34,837 bases of DNA from an uncultured Bacteroidota bacterium. Its GTDB lineage: Bacteria > Bacteroidota > Bacteroidia > Bacteroidales > UBA12481. Made by a program: the position numbers and the translations under genes. Where the stretch lies: assembly GCA_903851365.1 (NCBI GenBank), contig CAINOB010000107.1:1-34837 (forward strand), given 5' to 3'. The notes below the pieces were generated by a model, which saw nothing but the letters and a program-made list of their open reading frames with translations, made no database searches and was not told the origin of the DNA. Shown piece after piece: positions 1 to 9,531 of this stretch (the stretch's first letter is position 1; each line of letters opens with the position of its first letter).

Positions 1-62
1 GAAAGCTCAACTGCTTTTTGCTTAAATTCTTTGTCGTACTTTTTTCTTTCGTCGCTCATCAT
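1..62 (-). CDS. IS3-family transposase OrfA-like, N-terminal fragment cut by the window edge
   Basis: Reading the minus strand from position 62 gives two consecutive ATG codons and then about 19 codons, including MSDERKKYDKEFKQKAVEL, before the window ends. The basic KKYDKEFKQKAVEL stretch resembles the first helix of the helix-turn-helix of IS3/IS911 OrfA transposases, which bind the insertion-sequence ends. A strong AAGGAG lies 9 nt before the first ATG. The gene follows the sensor kinase on the same strand, 40 bp after its stop. Family assignment rests on only about 20 residues, so it could also be another HTH_Tnp_1-type transposase. Whether the gene is intact beyond the edge cannot be seen. 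Confidence 0.65.
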   Translation of the reverse strand, partial: MMSDERKKYDKEFKQKAVEL

Positions 63-71
63 GGTAAGTTA

Positions 72-77
72 CTCCTT
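72..77 (-). promoter_or_regulatory. Strong Shine-Dalgarno of the transposase
   Basis: The minus strand reads AAGGAG here, 9 nt before the first ATG (60-62) and 12 nt before the second (57-59). No other gene start in the window that I inspected has a comparable site. That favours a real start at this position and an origin of this gene outside the resident translation style. Confidence 0.65.
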
Positions 78-102
78 TTTGTAACCTAACCTACCGTCCA
101 GC

Positions 103-2082
103 TTACTGTAGTAATTTCACCAGTGTTAACACTGATTCAAGGTCATCTAATTTAAAGGGTTTGCTTATATACCCGTTCATTCCTTCGGAAAGGAAATTTT
201 CCATATTTCCTTTCAATGCGTCCGCGGTCATTGCGATAATAGGCATTTTCACAAGCGATAAGCTCTCTTTTTCCCAATTTCTGATGGCGTGCGTGGCATC
301 GATTCCATTCATAATCGGCATCTGAATGTCCATTAATACTATATTGTAGATATTTGCAATTGCCAGTTTTGCGGCTTCCTTTCCATTTTCGGCAATATCC
401 ACATTATGACCTAATTTCGTAAGATAATAAAGAGCAACACGCTGATTAACAGGGTTGTCTTCAGCCAAGAGAATTCTTAATTTTCGAATCTCAGGTATTT
501 TTTCGTGAATAACTGATTTGGAAAATTCCGGAATAGATTCGGTACGGTCAAATTCAGCTGTAAACCAAAAGGTTGATCCATTTCCGTCTTCACTTTCAAC
601 CCCGATCTCTCCATTCATTAATTCCGCCAAACGCTTGGATATCGTCAATCCTAAGCCAGTTCCGCCAAATTTACGGGTTGTGGAATCGTTGACCTGGGAA
701 AAGGATTTGAAAAGCTTTTGTTTTCCTTCTTCGCTGATTCCCAGGCCAGTATCAATTACTCTGAACATTAGCTTGACTTTTGAACTTGATTGTTCAAATA
801 ATGAAATCTTGCATGTCACGCCACCTTCGCTTGTAAATTTTAGGGCGTTGTTGATCAGGTTGATCAAAATCTGCTTAGTTCTAAGAGGGTCACCATTAAT
901 AATTGCCGGAACGTCGGATGTAAAATTGCATTTAAGATACAATCCTTTTTTCTGGGCCTGAAAATTGAGAAGTTTTATGGTTTCTTCGATTTTTTCTTCA
1001 AGATTAAAATCGATTTTCTCCAAAGTGATTTTGCCGGATTCGACTTTGGAAAAATCAAGAATGTCGTTTATGATTGATAAAAGATTATCTCCTGAAAGCT
1101 TAATAATCTGAAGAAAATCGATCTGCTCAGGGCTCAACTCAGTCTCCATTAAAATATCGGTCATGCCGATAATACCATTCATCGGTGTTCTGATTTCATG
1201 ACTCATATTGGCCAAAAACATCGATTTGGCCATATTGGAAGCATCTGCACCATCTTTGGCTTTTTGCAAAGCCTCCTTGTCCATATGTCGCTCGGTAATG
1301 TCTCTGGCGATGCCTATCATTCCCGTTAGCTCACCTGATTGGTTCAGAATAGGATTAATTCGATAATCCAATAAGATTTCCTTTTTCTCCTGACTTTTTA
1401 CCCAAATTTCCTTCTCAACAGTAATCAGCGATTCCTTTAGTTCAAATTCAAGTTTTTCGAGGTCTGCAGCGAGGTCTGGAGGGAAAATATCCCAGTCGGA
1501 TTTTCCAGCAATCTGGTTTTCCGTTAACCCAAAGAATGTTTCAAACGATTTATTACACCCATTATATAAACCTGATTTCAATTTATGGAATACGATATCT
1601 GGTATAGATTGAAGTAACGTATACAGGAAAAAGTTGCTCTGCTCTATAGAATTCTGAATCCGGATACGTTCACTGATTTCTGATTCAAGCTTAAGTTTTT
1701 GATTGTGAAGTTCGAGAAAGACCCGGATTTTTCCTTTAAGGATATCCGGATTTATAGGCTTAGTAATAAAATCTACAGCACCGGATTCAATTCCCTTAAC
1801 AACATAATAATCTTCTCGATAAATAGCTGACAGAAAAATGATTGGCAGATACCTGGTAGATTCGTTCTGCCTCATTAATGAAACTGTTTCAAATCCATCC
1901 ATATCCGGCATCTGGACATCAATAAGTGCAAGTGCAAAATTATGGTAAAGAGTCAGTTGTAATGCTTCATTGCCGGATAAAGCACGGACAGGCTCCACCT
2001 TGAACTCAACCAATAACCTTTCGAGAGCAATAAGATTCTCAATCTTATCGTCAACAATCAGTATTTTGGTCTTTTCAGTCAT
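103..2082 (-). CDS. Hybrid sensor histidine kinase, REC-PAS-HisKA-HATPase-REC
   Basis: This is a cytosolic hybrid kinase of 659 residues with no transmembrane segment. An N-terminal receiver (residues 5-125) has D11/D12, phosphoacceptor D55 in LIDVQMPDMDG and K108. A PAS domain (about 150-265) follows, ending in the typical IGIARDITER. The HisKA domain has H295 in ANMSHEIRTP, and the HATPase_c domain has the GTGLGL box. A second receiver at the C terminus has D585 and K641. A leading receiver suggests it is itself a phosphorelay target, possibly of the larger kinase encoded 56 bp upstream in the same direction. The tandem pair is probably one operon. No DNA-binding output domain is present in either protein. 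The C terminus ends normally for a receiver, although a transposase gene begins 40 bp beyond the stop. Confidence 0.9.
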   Translation of the reverse strand: MTEKTKILIVDDKIENLIALERLLVEFKVEPVRALSGNEALQLTLYHNFALALIDVQMPDMDGFETVSLMRQNESTRYLPIIFLSAIYREDYYVVKGIESGAVDFITKPINPDILKGKIRVFLELHNQKLKLESEISERIRIQNSIEQSNFFLYTLLQSIPDIVFHKLKSGLYNGCNKSFETFFGLTENQIAGKSDWDIFPPDLAADLEKLEFELKESLITVEKEIWVKSQEKKEILLDYRINPILNQSGELTGMIGIARDITERHMDKEALQKAKDGADASNMAKSMFLANMSHEIRTPMNGIIGMTDILMETELSPEQIDFLQIIKLSGDNLLSIINDILDFSKVESGKITLEKIDFNLEEKIEETIKLLNFQAQKKGLYLKCNFTSDVPAIINGDPLRTKQILINLINNALKFTSEGGVTCKISLFEQSSSKVKLMFRVIDTGLGISEEGKQKLFKSFSQVNDSTTRKFGGTGLGLTISKRLAELMNGEIGVESEDGNGSTFWFTAEFDRTESIPEFSKSVIHEKIPEIRKLRILLAEDNPVNQRVALYYLTKLGHNVDIAENGKEAAKLAIANIYNIVLMDIQMPIMNGIDATHAIRNWEKESLSLVKMPIIAMTADALKGNMENFLSEGMNGYISKPFKLDDLESVLTLVKLLQ

Positions 2083-2138
2083 CGAAGTGCCAGTAATCCA
2101 TATTTATTTTAGCAAAGATATAGTTTTATGGTTTCTTA

Positions 2139-5100
2139 TTATTTTCTAATCCAAACCCTTAATAGTGAAAACAATTTATTGATATCTACTGGTTTGGAAA
2201 TATAATCTGAAGCCCCGGCATCCAAACACTTTTGGCGATCTTCCTTCATAGCTTTGGCAGTGACGGCAATGATTGGAGTGCTTCTGAAACGGAAGTCTTT
2301 GCGTATATTCTGAATGCACTCGAAACCATCCATTTCAGGCATCATAATGTCCATCAGTATTGCATCGGTATCAATATTATCTTCAAGTATCTCCAAGGCT
2401 TTCAATCCATTAGCCGCTTTCAGAACTCTGATTCCTTTTTCTTCGAAGACCTTTGATAGAGCAAAAATATTTCGCATATCGTCATCGACAAGCAATATTT
2501 TCTTGCCTTCAAACGTATCCTCCTTTTCATAAAGTTTTTTAAGGATCGTTTGTTGTTGCTGAGTTAAGTCCTCTACCACCCGATGTAGAAAGAGTGTGGC
2601 TTCATCAAGCAACCTTTCTTCAGATCTTACCCCTTTTATGATTATGGATTTAGTGTATTTATTCAGTTCTTCGTTTTGTTCTTTTGTAAGTTCCTGTCCT
2701 GTATAAACAATGATGGGCGGAGTGGGGCTCAATTTCAATTCACGGATAATCCTGATCAGTTCCATTCCGTTCTTATCTGGCAGACCAAGGTCAAGAATTA
2801 TGCAATCGTAAATTCCATTTTGAAGAGCTTCCAAACATTCCTGGGCAGTGGGAACTTCATGGATAATTATATCGGAACCTTTTAAAAGATGTTGAATAGT
2901 TTTTCGCATGAGTTCATTATCTTCCACAATAAGAAGATGTTTCATTTTCTTCTCAAGAAAATGTTCGATTTTCTCAAATGCAGTTGAAAGTGATTCTGCG
3001 TTTACGGGCTTTTTCAAATAACCAATTGCACCTTTCTGATATGCTTCAATGGTTTCATCCATTGACGACATCATATGAACAGGAATATGGCGGATTTCCG
3101 GATCATGTTTTATGAGATCCAGAACTCTCCATCCATCCATACCTGGTAATTTAATATCCAGAATGATAGCAGCCGGCTTGTGTTTTTTTATCAGTTTGTA
3201 TCCCGATTCCCCATCGCCGGCTATGATACATTTAAAATGTTTACTATGACATTGCTTGAAAAGAATCTTTGCAAATTCTTGATCATCTTCAATAACCAGA
3301 ATAAGTTCGCTATCAAGAGATAGATTGTCCCGATCGTCAGGAATAAAGAGTTCAGGATCCTCCATTGAAATAGCTTCCTGATCAACAATGGTAGATAGTG
3401 TTTTAACTTCTGGTATTTCAGTTAATCTCTTAATCTCAGCGGCTTCATCACTCTTGATAAGTCTATCGCTACCGGTTGCAGGCAATATCAGGGTAAATAC
3501 CGATCCTTGACCCATGGTGCTTGCGATTTGTATCTCACCGCCAAGTAATCTTGCTAGTTCCTTCGAGATAGAGAGCCCAAGACCGGTTCCTCCGAATTTT
3601 CGGGATATGCTGCCATCAGCCTGTTGAAATGCTTCAAATATTGCCTGTTGCTTGTCAGGAGGGATTCCTATTCCGGTATCCGATACAGTTATCGCCAGAT
3701 TTTGCTGCACCCTGAGCGCTGGATTATTATAAAATCGGTCTGCAGCAGCTTTACTAAAGGTTATAGTAATACCTCCTTTTGAAGTGAATTTTATAGCATT
3801 TGAGACCAGATTTTTAATAATCTGTTCAGTTCTCTGTTGATCCGTTATAAGACTAACCGGACAACCCGGCTCAATTGTAACGGTAAAGGTAAGTCCTTTA
3901 TTGGCCACTGCTGCACGATATAAGGAAGTGATATTTCCTTCGATCTGATGGATGTCCACGTTCTGCTTATTTATCGTCATCTTTCCCGCTTCTATTTTTG
4001 AAAGGTCAAGTATTTCATTGATAAGGTTGTGAAGATCATTTCCGCTTTTAAAAATGATCTGTGCGGATTCAATCTCATCAGCCGAAAGGTGGCCAGAAGA
4101 ATTCTCAGCGAGTGATTGAGATAGTATAAGCATCGAATTCAGCGGTGTACGCAACTCATGCGACATGTTAGCAAGAAACTCCGATTTATAACGCGAAGCC
4201 TGTTCCAGATCCTTCGACTTTTGCTCAATTTCACCAGATGCAATTTCTAAGGATCTGTTCTTTTCTGCTATTTTCTCCGATTGTTCCTCCAGAAGTTGAG
4301 CGTTTCGCTCCAGTTCCTGATTTGCTTCCCGAAGTTCTTCCTCCTGAGCCTGAAGCTCCTCTTTTTGCTCCATGGTTTTGGAAAGGAGGGCACTCATTTC
4401 ATCCTTAGCTTTCACATTTTGTACAGTGATAGCAATGTTCTCCGAAAAGTTTTTTACCAGTTCCAATTCATCAGGTGAGAAATTAGAAAGTTTTCCGAGT
4501 TCAATAACTGCTTGAAGGTTTCTATTATAAAGACATGGAATCACAATTATTTCGTTTGGACTAATTGCTCCGGTAGCCGATTTTATCAAAAAATAATTCT
4601 CTGGAATTTGATTAAGGGTAATACATTCTCTCTCTAATGCACATTCGCCGACCAGTCCTTCTCCGTAAGCTATAAAATCATCAAAATTACCATCCTTGGT
4701 TAAGGCATATCCGGCTCCAAGGCGAAGGCTTTTATTCGATTCATCTGCAAAATAAATAACACCCACAGGCAACTGAAAGTATCGCGCAATATATTTTATA
4801 CAAATTCTTGCCAGAGAGTCTAAATCCCCCGCCAATCGCAATGCATCATTCAATCCGGCAATTCCGGTCTTGACCCAGTCCTTTTTTGTGGTTTCATGCC
4901 GAAATTCAATAAGTTCTGCCTGCATCTGACTCAGCGATTGACCTAACATATCATTCTCAATTTCAAAAGGATAAATAGTATCAAGTTTTCCCTTCCCGAT
5001 GTCAGCGGCAAACCCTGCGATCACTTTAAAGCGCTCCTGTATCCTATTTACTGATCCTGCCATGATTCCAAGTTCATGGCGAGTATGTTCATTAAGCTTT

Positions 5101-6206
5101 ATCACCTGATTAATGTTGCCTTGTGATAAGGAGTCCAATACCTGAATGGTTTGAATGATTGGCTTAATTACTGGACCTGCGATAAAATAAATCAGGATAA
5201 TCATCAGGACAATTCCAACAAGTCCAATACCAAGTGACTCCAGAACGAGGTTCTTGGCGTTTTTTAATATTTCTTTATGTGAAGCTACCTCACATACATA
5301 CCATGCCTGAGTTGAGTTTCCGATCCTAACCGGGCTCAAGTGGTAATAATTCTTATGGTTGGCGATATCCATAAATTCGCCGGACCAGGAAATCGTATCC
5401 TTTGAAATTGAGTCAAGAATCTGTGCTGTTTTTCGGTTAAACAATGCAATCCTGTCCATCGGTTTGCCGATCTGATTTGAGTCGGGGGAAAAAACTACTA
5501 TTCCAGAATGGGAAATCAGGAAAGTCTTGCAATTCGAAGCGCGGTCACTCTCTTTAATTATGGAATCGAATTGATTTAATTTGAAGTCGATACCTGCCAA
5601 GCCTATAACTGTGTTGTCAGTCGTTATAACAGGAACGGCAATTGTGGCTTCCAGAATGGAATCATGGTCAATTTTAAAGGCTTTTGGATGATACCAGTAT
5701 GGGTCGATCAGTTCTTCTTTCTTAGTTTGTTTGATGGATAAATATTGGGGTGATTCAGGTATTCCTTGTGTTCCCCTGTATTCAAATGTCTTGTCCAGAC
5801 CCGAACCAAGGTGGTGAACCAGCCAGGTTTTCCTTCCGGAATCATCTTTATTGGAAGGGTCGATGTACTTTAGTTCAAAACTGATCCAGAAAGCCAGGTA
5901 ATTTTTGTTTGCGTTCATCGCATCAAAAAGGAAGGGGAAAATCAATGAATCCCGATGTGCGGTATCAAAATTTCTTATACTCCTGTAAGTATTTGTCAGG
6001 GACCGGGTACGACCAAGGCCGATATTCAACCGTCCTTTAATTTCTGATGCAATTCTGTCACTGGTGTTGCTCATCAGATTGAGCGCACTTTGCTTATCAG
6101 TTCTTACATTCTGGATCGAAAAGTAACTAACTAGTACAATGGAAATCACCACTACTGCACATATGATTCCAGCGGCTACACGCGCTTTGATGCCAAACTT
6201 GGTCAT
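2139..6206 (-). CDS. Membrane hybrid histidine kinase, Cache-HAMP-GAF-HisKA-HATPase-REC-REC-REC
   Basis: A very large hybrid sensor kinase (1355 residues from the ATG at 6206). Transmembrane helix 1 (about 8-29) and helix 2 (about 325-346) bracket a periplasmic dCache-like sensor domain. HAMP follows (about 347-400), then GAF (about 450-600) and a Glu/Gln-rich coiled coil (about 605-672). HisKA has H683 in ANMSHELRTP, and HATPase_c has GTGLGL. Three consecutive receivers have phosphoacceptors D1017, D1139 and D1286. The middle receiver has IIIKG in place of the usual KP, so it may signal differently. The open frame extends 21 bases upstream to a TTG at 6227, but the ATG directly precedes the positively charged start of helix 1 and a promoter-like element covers the TTG. 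It is probably co-transcribed with the smaller hybrid kinase 56 bp downstream. The ligand is unknown. Confidence 0.88.
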   Translation of the reverse strand: MTKFGIKARVAAGIICAVVVISIVLVSYFSIQNVRTDKQSALNLMSNTSDRIASEIKGRLNIGLGRTRSLTNTYRSIRNFDTAHRDSLIFPFLFDAMNANKNYLAFWISFELKYIDPSNKDDSGRKTWLVHHLGSGLDKTFEYRGTQGIPESPQYLSIKQTKKEELIDPYWYHPKAFKIDHDSILEATIAVPVITTDNTVIGLAGIDFKLNQFDSIIKESDRASNCKTFLISHSGIVVFSPDSNQIGKPMDRIALFNRKTAQILDSISKDTISWSGEFMDIANHKNYYHLSPVRIGNSTQAWYVCEVASHKEILKNAKNLVLESLGIGLVGIVLMIILIYFIAGPVIKPIIQTIQVLDSLSQGNINQVIKLNEHTRHELGIMAGSVNRIQERFKVIAGFAADIGKGKLDTIYPFEIENDMLGQSLSQMQAELIEFRHETTKKDWVKTGIAGLNDALRLAGDLDSLARICIKYIARYFQLPVGVIYFADESNKSLRLGAGYALTKDGNFDDFIAYGEGLVGECALERECITLNQIPENYFLIKSATGAISPNEIIVIPCLYNRNLQAVIELGKLSNFSPDELELVKNFSENIAITVQNVKAKDEMSALLSKTMEQKEELQAQEEELREANQELERNAQLLEEQSEKIAEKNRSLEIASGEIEQKSKDLEQASRYKSEFLANMSHELRTPLNSMLILSQSLAENSSGHLSADEIESAQIIFKSGNDLHNLINEILDLSKIEAGKMTINKQNVDIHQIEGNITSLYRAAVANKGLTFTVTIEPGCPVSLITDQQRTEQIIKNLVSNAIKFTSKGGITITFSKAAADRFYNNPALRVQQNLAITVSDTGIGIPPDKQQAIFEAFQQADGSISRKFGGTGLGLSISKELARLLGGEIQIASTMGQGSVFTLILPATGSDRLIKSDEAAEIKRLTEIPEVKTLSTIVDQEAISMEDPELFIPDDRDNLSLDSELILVIEDDQEFAKILFKQCHSKHFKCIIAGDGESGYKLIKKHKPAAIILDIKLPGMDGWRVLDLIKHDPEIRHIPVHMMSSMDETIEAYQKGAIGYLKKPVNAESLSTAFEKIEHFLEKKMKHLLIVEDNELMRKTIQHLLKGSDIIIHEVPTAQECLEALQNGIYDCIILDLGLPDKNGMELIRIIRELKLSPTPPIIVYTGQELTKEQNEELNKYTKSIIIKGVRSEERLLDEATLFLHRVVEDLTQQQQTILKKLYEKEDTFEGKKILLVDDDMRNIFALSKVFEEKGIRVLKAANGLKALEILEDNIDTDAILMDIMMPEMDGFECIQNIRKDFRFRSTPIIAVTAKAMKEDRQKCLDAGASDYISKPVDINKLFSLLRVWIRK

Positions 6207-6224
6207 ATACTTACTATTAAATGT

Positions 6225-6233
6225 CAAAATTTA
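6225..6233 (-). promoter_or_regulatory. Possible -7 element for the sensor kinase pair
   Basis: The minus strand reads TAAATTTTG, one base longer than the Bacteroidota TAnnTTTG consensus, with a TTG 23 nt upstream. It ends about 18 nt before the ATG at 6206. If used, it would place the alternative TTG start at 6227 outside the transcript. Confidence 0.3.
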
Positions 6234-6238
6234 CACAA

Positions 6239-6266
6239 ATAAAAGCCGGATCTGATCAATCCGGCT
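6239..6266 (-). terminator. Rho-independent terminator of the tricorn-like protease gene
   Basis: An 8-bp perfect stem, AGCCGGAT (6244-6251) and ATCCGGCT (6259-6266), encloses a 7-base loop. On the minus strand it is followed by TTTTATTTG. It lies between the stop of the protease gene and the start of the sensor kinase gene, so it separates two same-strand transcription units. Confidence 0.8.
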
Positions 6267-6288
6267 CTTTTCAGTTGAAATACTCCGA

Positions 6289-9200
6289 CTATTTATTCTT
6301 TTTCGGGTAGGAAGGAATCGGAGGAACTACTTTCGTGTAAGTCTTAATTTCTTCCTTGATCAGTTCGATGGCCTTATCCAATTGCCTGTCGATGCCTTTG
6401 AATTCCTCATGTGGGTCATTATCGATAAGGATATCAGGATCAACCCCATGACCTTCAATGATAAACCCGGAACCGTCAGCAGCATAGGGCGCGAACGATG
6501 GAGTGATAATAGATCCACCATCTATGCAAGGAATCTGGCCACTATAGCCAACTACACCTCCCCAGGTCCTTGTTCCTACCAGTTTACCTAACTGAAGTTT
6601 CTTAAAGCGATATGGGAAAAGGTCACCATCTGAGGCTGAATAGCGGTCTATCAGGGTGATCTTTGGTCCGGCAATTGTGCCCACAGGATTTACAGAGCCA
6701 TGCTTTTGATTCGCGGCAACTGTTGCATAGGTAATTTCTCTTTGTAACCTTTCAATGATCATTGGTGACACATTCCCTCCACCATTGCCACGATCATCGA
6801 TAATCAATGCTTTCTTAGTCAACTGGGGATAATAGTGCTTAACGAATTCATTTAATCCGGCAACGCCCATATCCGGAATATGAATATAGCCAACCTCACC
6901 GTTTGTGGCTTCTTCAACTTTTTTTGTATTTGCTTGGACCCAATCATAGTAGATAAGTGATGATTCACTTGCGATGGTCTTTACAAGGCAAGGTTTTGCA
7001 CTTGATCCATCTGCCATGGATGAAATCATCAACTCAACCAATTGATTTGCTTTGCCAATTAGCAAACTGTAAATATCATCGATATTTTTTACTGATTTTC
7101 CGTCAATCATTGTGATATAATCACCCACTTTTATTCCTGACCCCAACTCAGTGAGCGGTGATCTCAGCTCAGGTGACCAACTGGCACCCTCCATAATTTT
7201 TTCGATCTTGAAATATCCGGATGCTCCCTTCGACAATTGAGCGCCAAGCAGACCCATTGGAATTCTTTCCGGCATTGGCCGTTCACCATTGTTTACATAA
7301 GCATGGCCGATGTTAAGTTCACCAATCATTTCACCTTGCAGATAGGCTAAATCTGAACGATGGCGCACATATTTGACGAGTGGTTTGTATTTGTCGTGAA
7401 TAGCTTTCCAATCAACTCCATGCATGTTGCGATCATAGAAGAAATCACGCATATGTCTCCATGTTTCATCAAAAATCTGCTGCCATTCTTCTTGTTTGTC
7501 AACCATTACCTTTAATCCCGAAAGGTTTATGGATTCCTCAATTGAAGCTTTTCCTGATGGGATATCTACAACACCATATTTCCCTCCTTGACTGAGCAGC
7601 ATTTTCTTCCCGTTCGAACTCAGCGTAAATCCGGTATTCTGACCCAATTCGGACTCTTTTTGTTTTGCAAGGTCAAAAACTTTGAATCTTGAACCCTGGG
7701 TTTCTGTTGATGAGAATACATAATAGATTTTATCATTTATTAACTCAAGACTATAATAGTTGCCAGCGGCGGTTGGGATTTCCAGGATGCGATCCTTGAT
7801 TCCGGTAGGATCGATTACCAAAGTGTTCTTTTTTGAATCCTTGGCCGGTGTGGCTGGTTTAACTGAATCACCTATTATCACAACCTGATCGTCTTTAGGT
7901 GCGAAAGGGGAAGGGGTTTCAGAATTCAGGGTGACCAGGTAAATCTTGTTCATGTCCTGATAACTGTGATTCCACTCTGTGGCTGAATAGGTGGGATTAA
8001 ATGTTCTGGCTGACACAAAAACCAAATATTTACCATCCCGGCTGAAAACTGGGTTTCCAGAGTTATACCATCCATCGGTTACCTCCGAAACCTTTCCGGT
8101 TTCAAATGAGTAAAGTCTGATGATACCCATACTTTGCTCAGGAAGCACATAAGCAATCCATTTACTGTCGGGTGACCAGGAGAATTGGCCAATCGGACCC
8201 ATTTCAGATTCGAGTATTTTGGTTTTTTTACCTGAAGCAACGTCAATATGGTATAAACAAAATTTCTTGTCATAGTAAATAATGGATTTGCTGTCAGGTG
8301 ACCATGCAAAATCAAAAATATAGTTGTCACTGTTTTTTGTCAGGGATTTTGCAGATTCTAGTGTTTTCGGATCAGAAATATTGATCTCAAATTCTCCTGA
8401 TTTGTCAGAAATATAAGCGATCCATTTTCCGTCGGGTGACCAAGTGGCGTTGCGTTCGTGAACTCCTGAAGAATTTGTCAGATTGCGGGTGATTCCCTGT
8501 TTGACTGGGGTATTGAATAGCTCGCCTCTTGCTGAAATGATTAACCTTTCGCCATTTGGAGACAGGTCGGCTCCTGTAAGGGATCCCGATGCATCCTTCC
8601 ATTCCTTACGGTCGTAAAGGAAGTCATTGTCAATAAATACAGGAATCCGTGTCAGTTTGCTGTCTGTTAATCCGAATGAGTAAAGACATCCACCATTTTC
8701 AAAAACTATTTTTTGATCTCCAATAGAAGGAAACTTAATGTCATATTCCTTGAAATCAGTAACTTTTGTGGTGGTCTTGGCAGTCAGGTCATAACAGAAC
8801 AAGTTCATGATCCTGTCTCTGTCGGACAGAAAGTAAATCTTGTTTCCACTCCACATTGGAAAAATGTCCTGAGCATTATTATTCGTAATGTTTTCGGTTT
8901 TTTCCGTATTGAAATCGTATATCCAGATATCATCGGCCATCCCTCCCTGGTAGTACTTCCAGGTCCTGAATTCACGGAATACCCGGTTAAAGGCAAGCTT
9001 TTTGCCATCAGGAGAGTAACTGTTTGATCCAGCCACTGAAAATGGTAATTGTTCTGATAGCCCACCATTTACGGAAACTTTAAAAATCTGACCTTTAAAA
9101 TCATTAAAAGCCAGTTTCCTCGATCGGTAAATAATGTATTTCCCATCCGGGGTCCAACCCATGACAATATTATTAGGTCCCATCCGATCACCTACATCAT

Positions 9201-9531
9201 CACGCGAAAGTGTTGCCGTATAGGTAATTCTCTTGGGTACTCCACCTTCGGAAGGAATGGTAAAAACCTCAGTATTACCATCATATTGACCCGTAAAAGC
9301 AATTGTTTTTCCATCTGGCGAAAACTTGGCAAACATTTCAAAACCAGGATGAGAAGTTAACCTGCGTGCAGTGCCTCCTTTATCAGATGTTGTGTATAAA
9401 TCACCAGCATAGGTAAAAACCACCTGGTCCTTATAAATCGTCGGGAAGCGCAAAAGTTTGGTTTCTTCCTGAGCCCGGATGATTCCGATCGACCCAAGAA
9501 GGGCAAGGATAAACAAGAATTGTCTTTTCAT
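6289..9531 (-). CDS. Exported tricorn-like S41 protease with beta-propeller and PDZ domains
   Basis: A 1080-residue protein starting with a cleavable signal peptide (about residues 1-20, ending IIRAQ), so it is expected in the periplasm or at the cell surface. At least seven PD40/TolB-type beta-propeller blades are visible between about residues 65 and 510, with cores such as FSPDGKTIAF, WSPDGKWIAY and WSPDSKSIIY. A tricorn core domain (about 690-750) contains GHAYV with H743. A PDZ domain (about 760-860) and an S41 catalytic domain (about 870-1045) follow. S967 in YSASDGD and E1026 in IIEGHG fall near the H746/S965/E1023 triad of Thermoplasma tricorn. It probably degrades peptides. It is transcribed alone, with a terminator downstream and no obvious Shine-Dalgarno. 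Archaeal tricorn is cytosolic, so export here is a notable difference. Confidence 0.92.
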   Translation of the reverse strand: MKRQFLFILALLGSIGIIRAQEETKLLRFPTIYKDQVVFTYAGDLYTTSDKGGTARRLTSHPGFEMFAKFSPDGKTIAFTGQYDGNTEVFTIPSEGGVPKRITYTATLSRDDVGDRMGPNNIVMGWTPDGKYIIYRSRKLAFNDFKGQIFKVSVNGGLSEQLPFSVAGSNSYSPDGKKLAFNRVFREFRTWKYYQGGMADDIWIYDFNTEKTENITNNNAQDIFPMWSGNKIYFLSDRDRIMNLFCYDLTAKTTTKVTDFKEYDIKFPSIGDQKIVFENGGCLYSFGLTDSKLTRIPVFIDNDFLYDRKEWKDASGSLTGADLSPNGERLIISARGELFNTPVKQGITRNLTNSSGVHERNATWSPDGKWIAYISDKSGEFEINISDPKTLESAKSLTKNSDNYIFDFAWSPDSKSIIYYDKKFCLYHIDVASGKKTKILESEMGPIGQFSWSPDSKWIAYVLPEQSMGIIRLYSFETGKVSEVTDGWYNSGNPVFSRDGKYLVFVSARTFNPTYSATEWNHSYQDMNKIYLVTLNSETPSPFAPKDDQVVIIGDSVKPATPAKDSKKNTLVIDPTGIKDRILEIPTAAGNYYSLELINDKIYYVFSSTETQGSRFKVFDLAKQKESELGQNTGFTLSSNGKKMLLSQGGKYGVVDIPSGKASIEESINLSGLKVMVDKQEEWQQIFDETWRHMRDFFYDRNMHGVDWKAIHDKYKPLVKYVRHRSDLAYLQGEMIGELNIGHAYVNNGERPMPERIPMGLLGAQLSKGASGYFKIEKIMEGASWSPELRSPLTELGSGIKVGDYITMIDGKSVKNIDDIYSLLIGKANQLVELMISSMADGSSAKPCLVKTIASESSLIYYDWVQANTKKVEEATNGEVGYIHIPDMGVAGLNEFVKHYYPQLTKKALIIDDRGNGGGNVSPMIIERLQREITYATVAANQKHGSVNPVGTIAGPKITLIDRYSASDGDLFPYRFKKLQLGKLVGTRTWGGVVGYSGQIPCIDGGSIITPSFAPYAADGSGFIIEGHGVDPDILIDNDPHEEFKGIDRQLDKAIELIKEEIKTYTKVVPPIPSYPKKNK

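Larger units (their letters stand above)
1..100 (-). mobile_element. Probable left end of an insertion sequence
   Basis: The transposase fragment implies an insertion sequence extending off the left edge. On the minus strand the candidate outer end begins TGGACGGTAGGTTAGG at position 100, starting with the TG usual for IS3 family ends. It lies two bases after the stop codon of the upstream kinase (103-105). The partner inverted repeat and any target duplication are outside the window, so the boundary is a guess. Confidence 0.3.

Noticed and set aside
518-961. A 147-codon open frame on the plus strand
   Set aside because: It is antisense to the HATPase region of the first hybrid kinase and has no recognisable domain.
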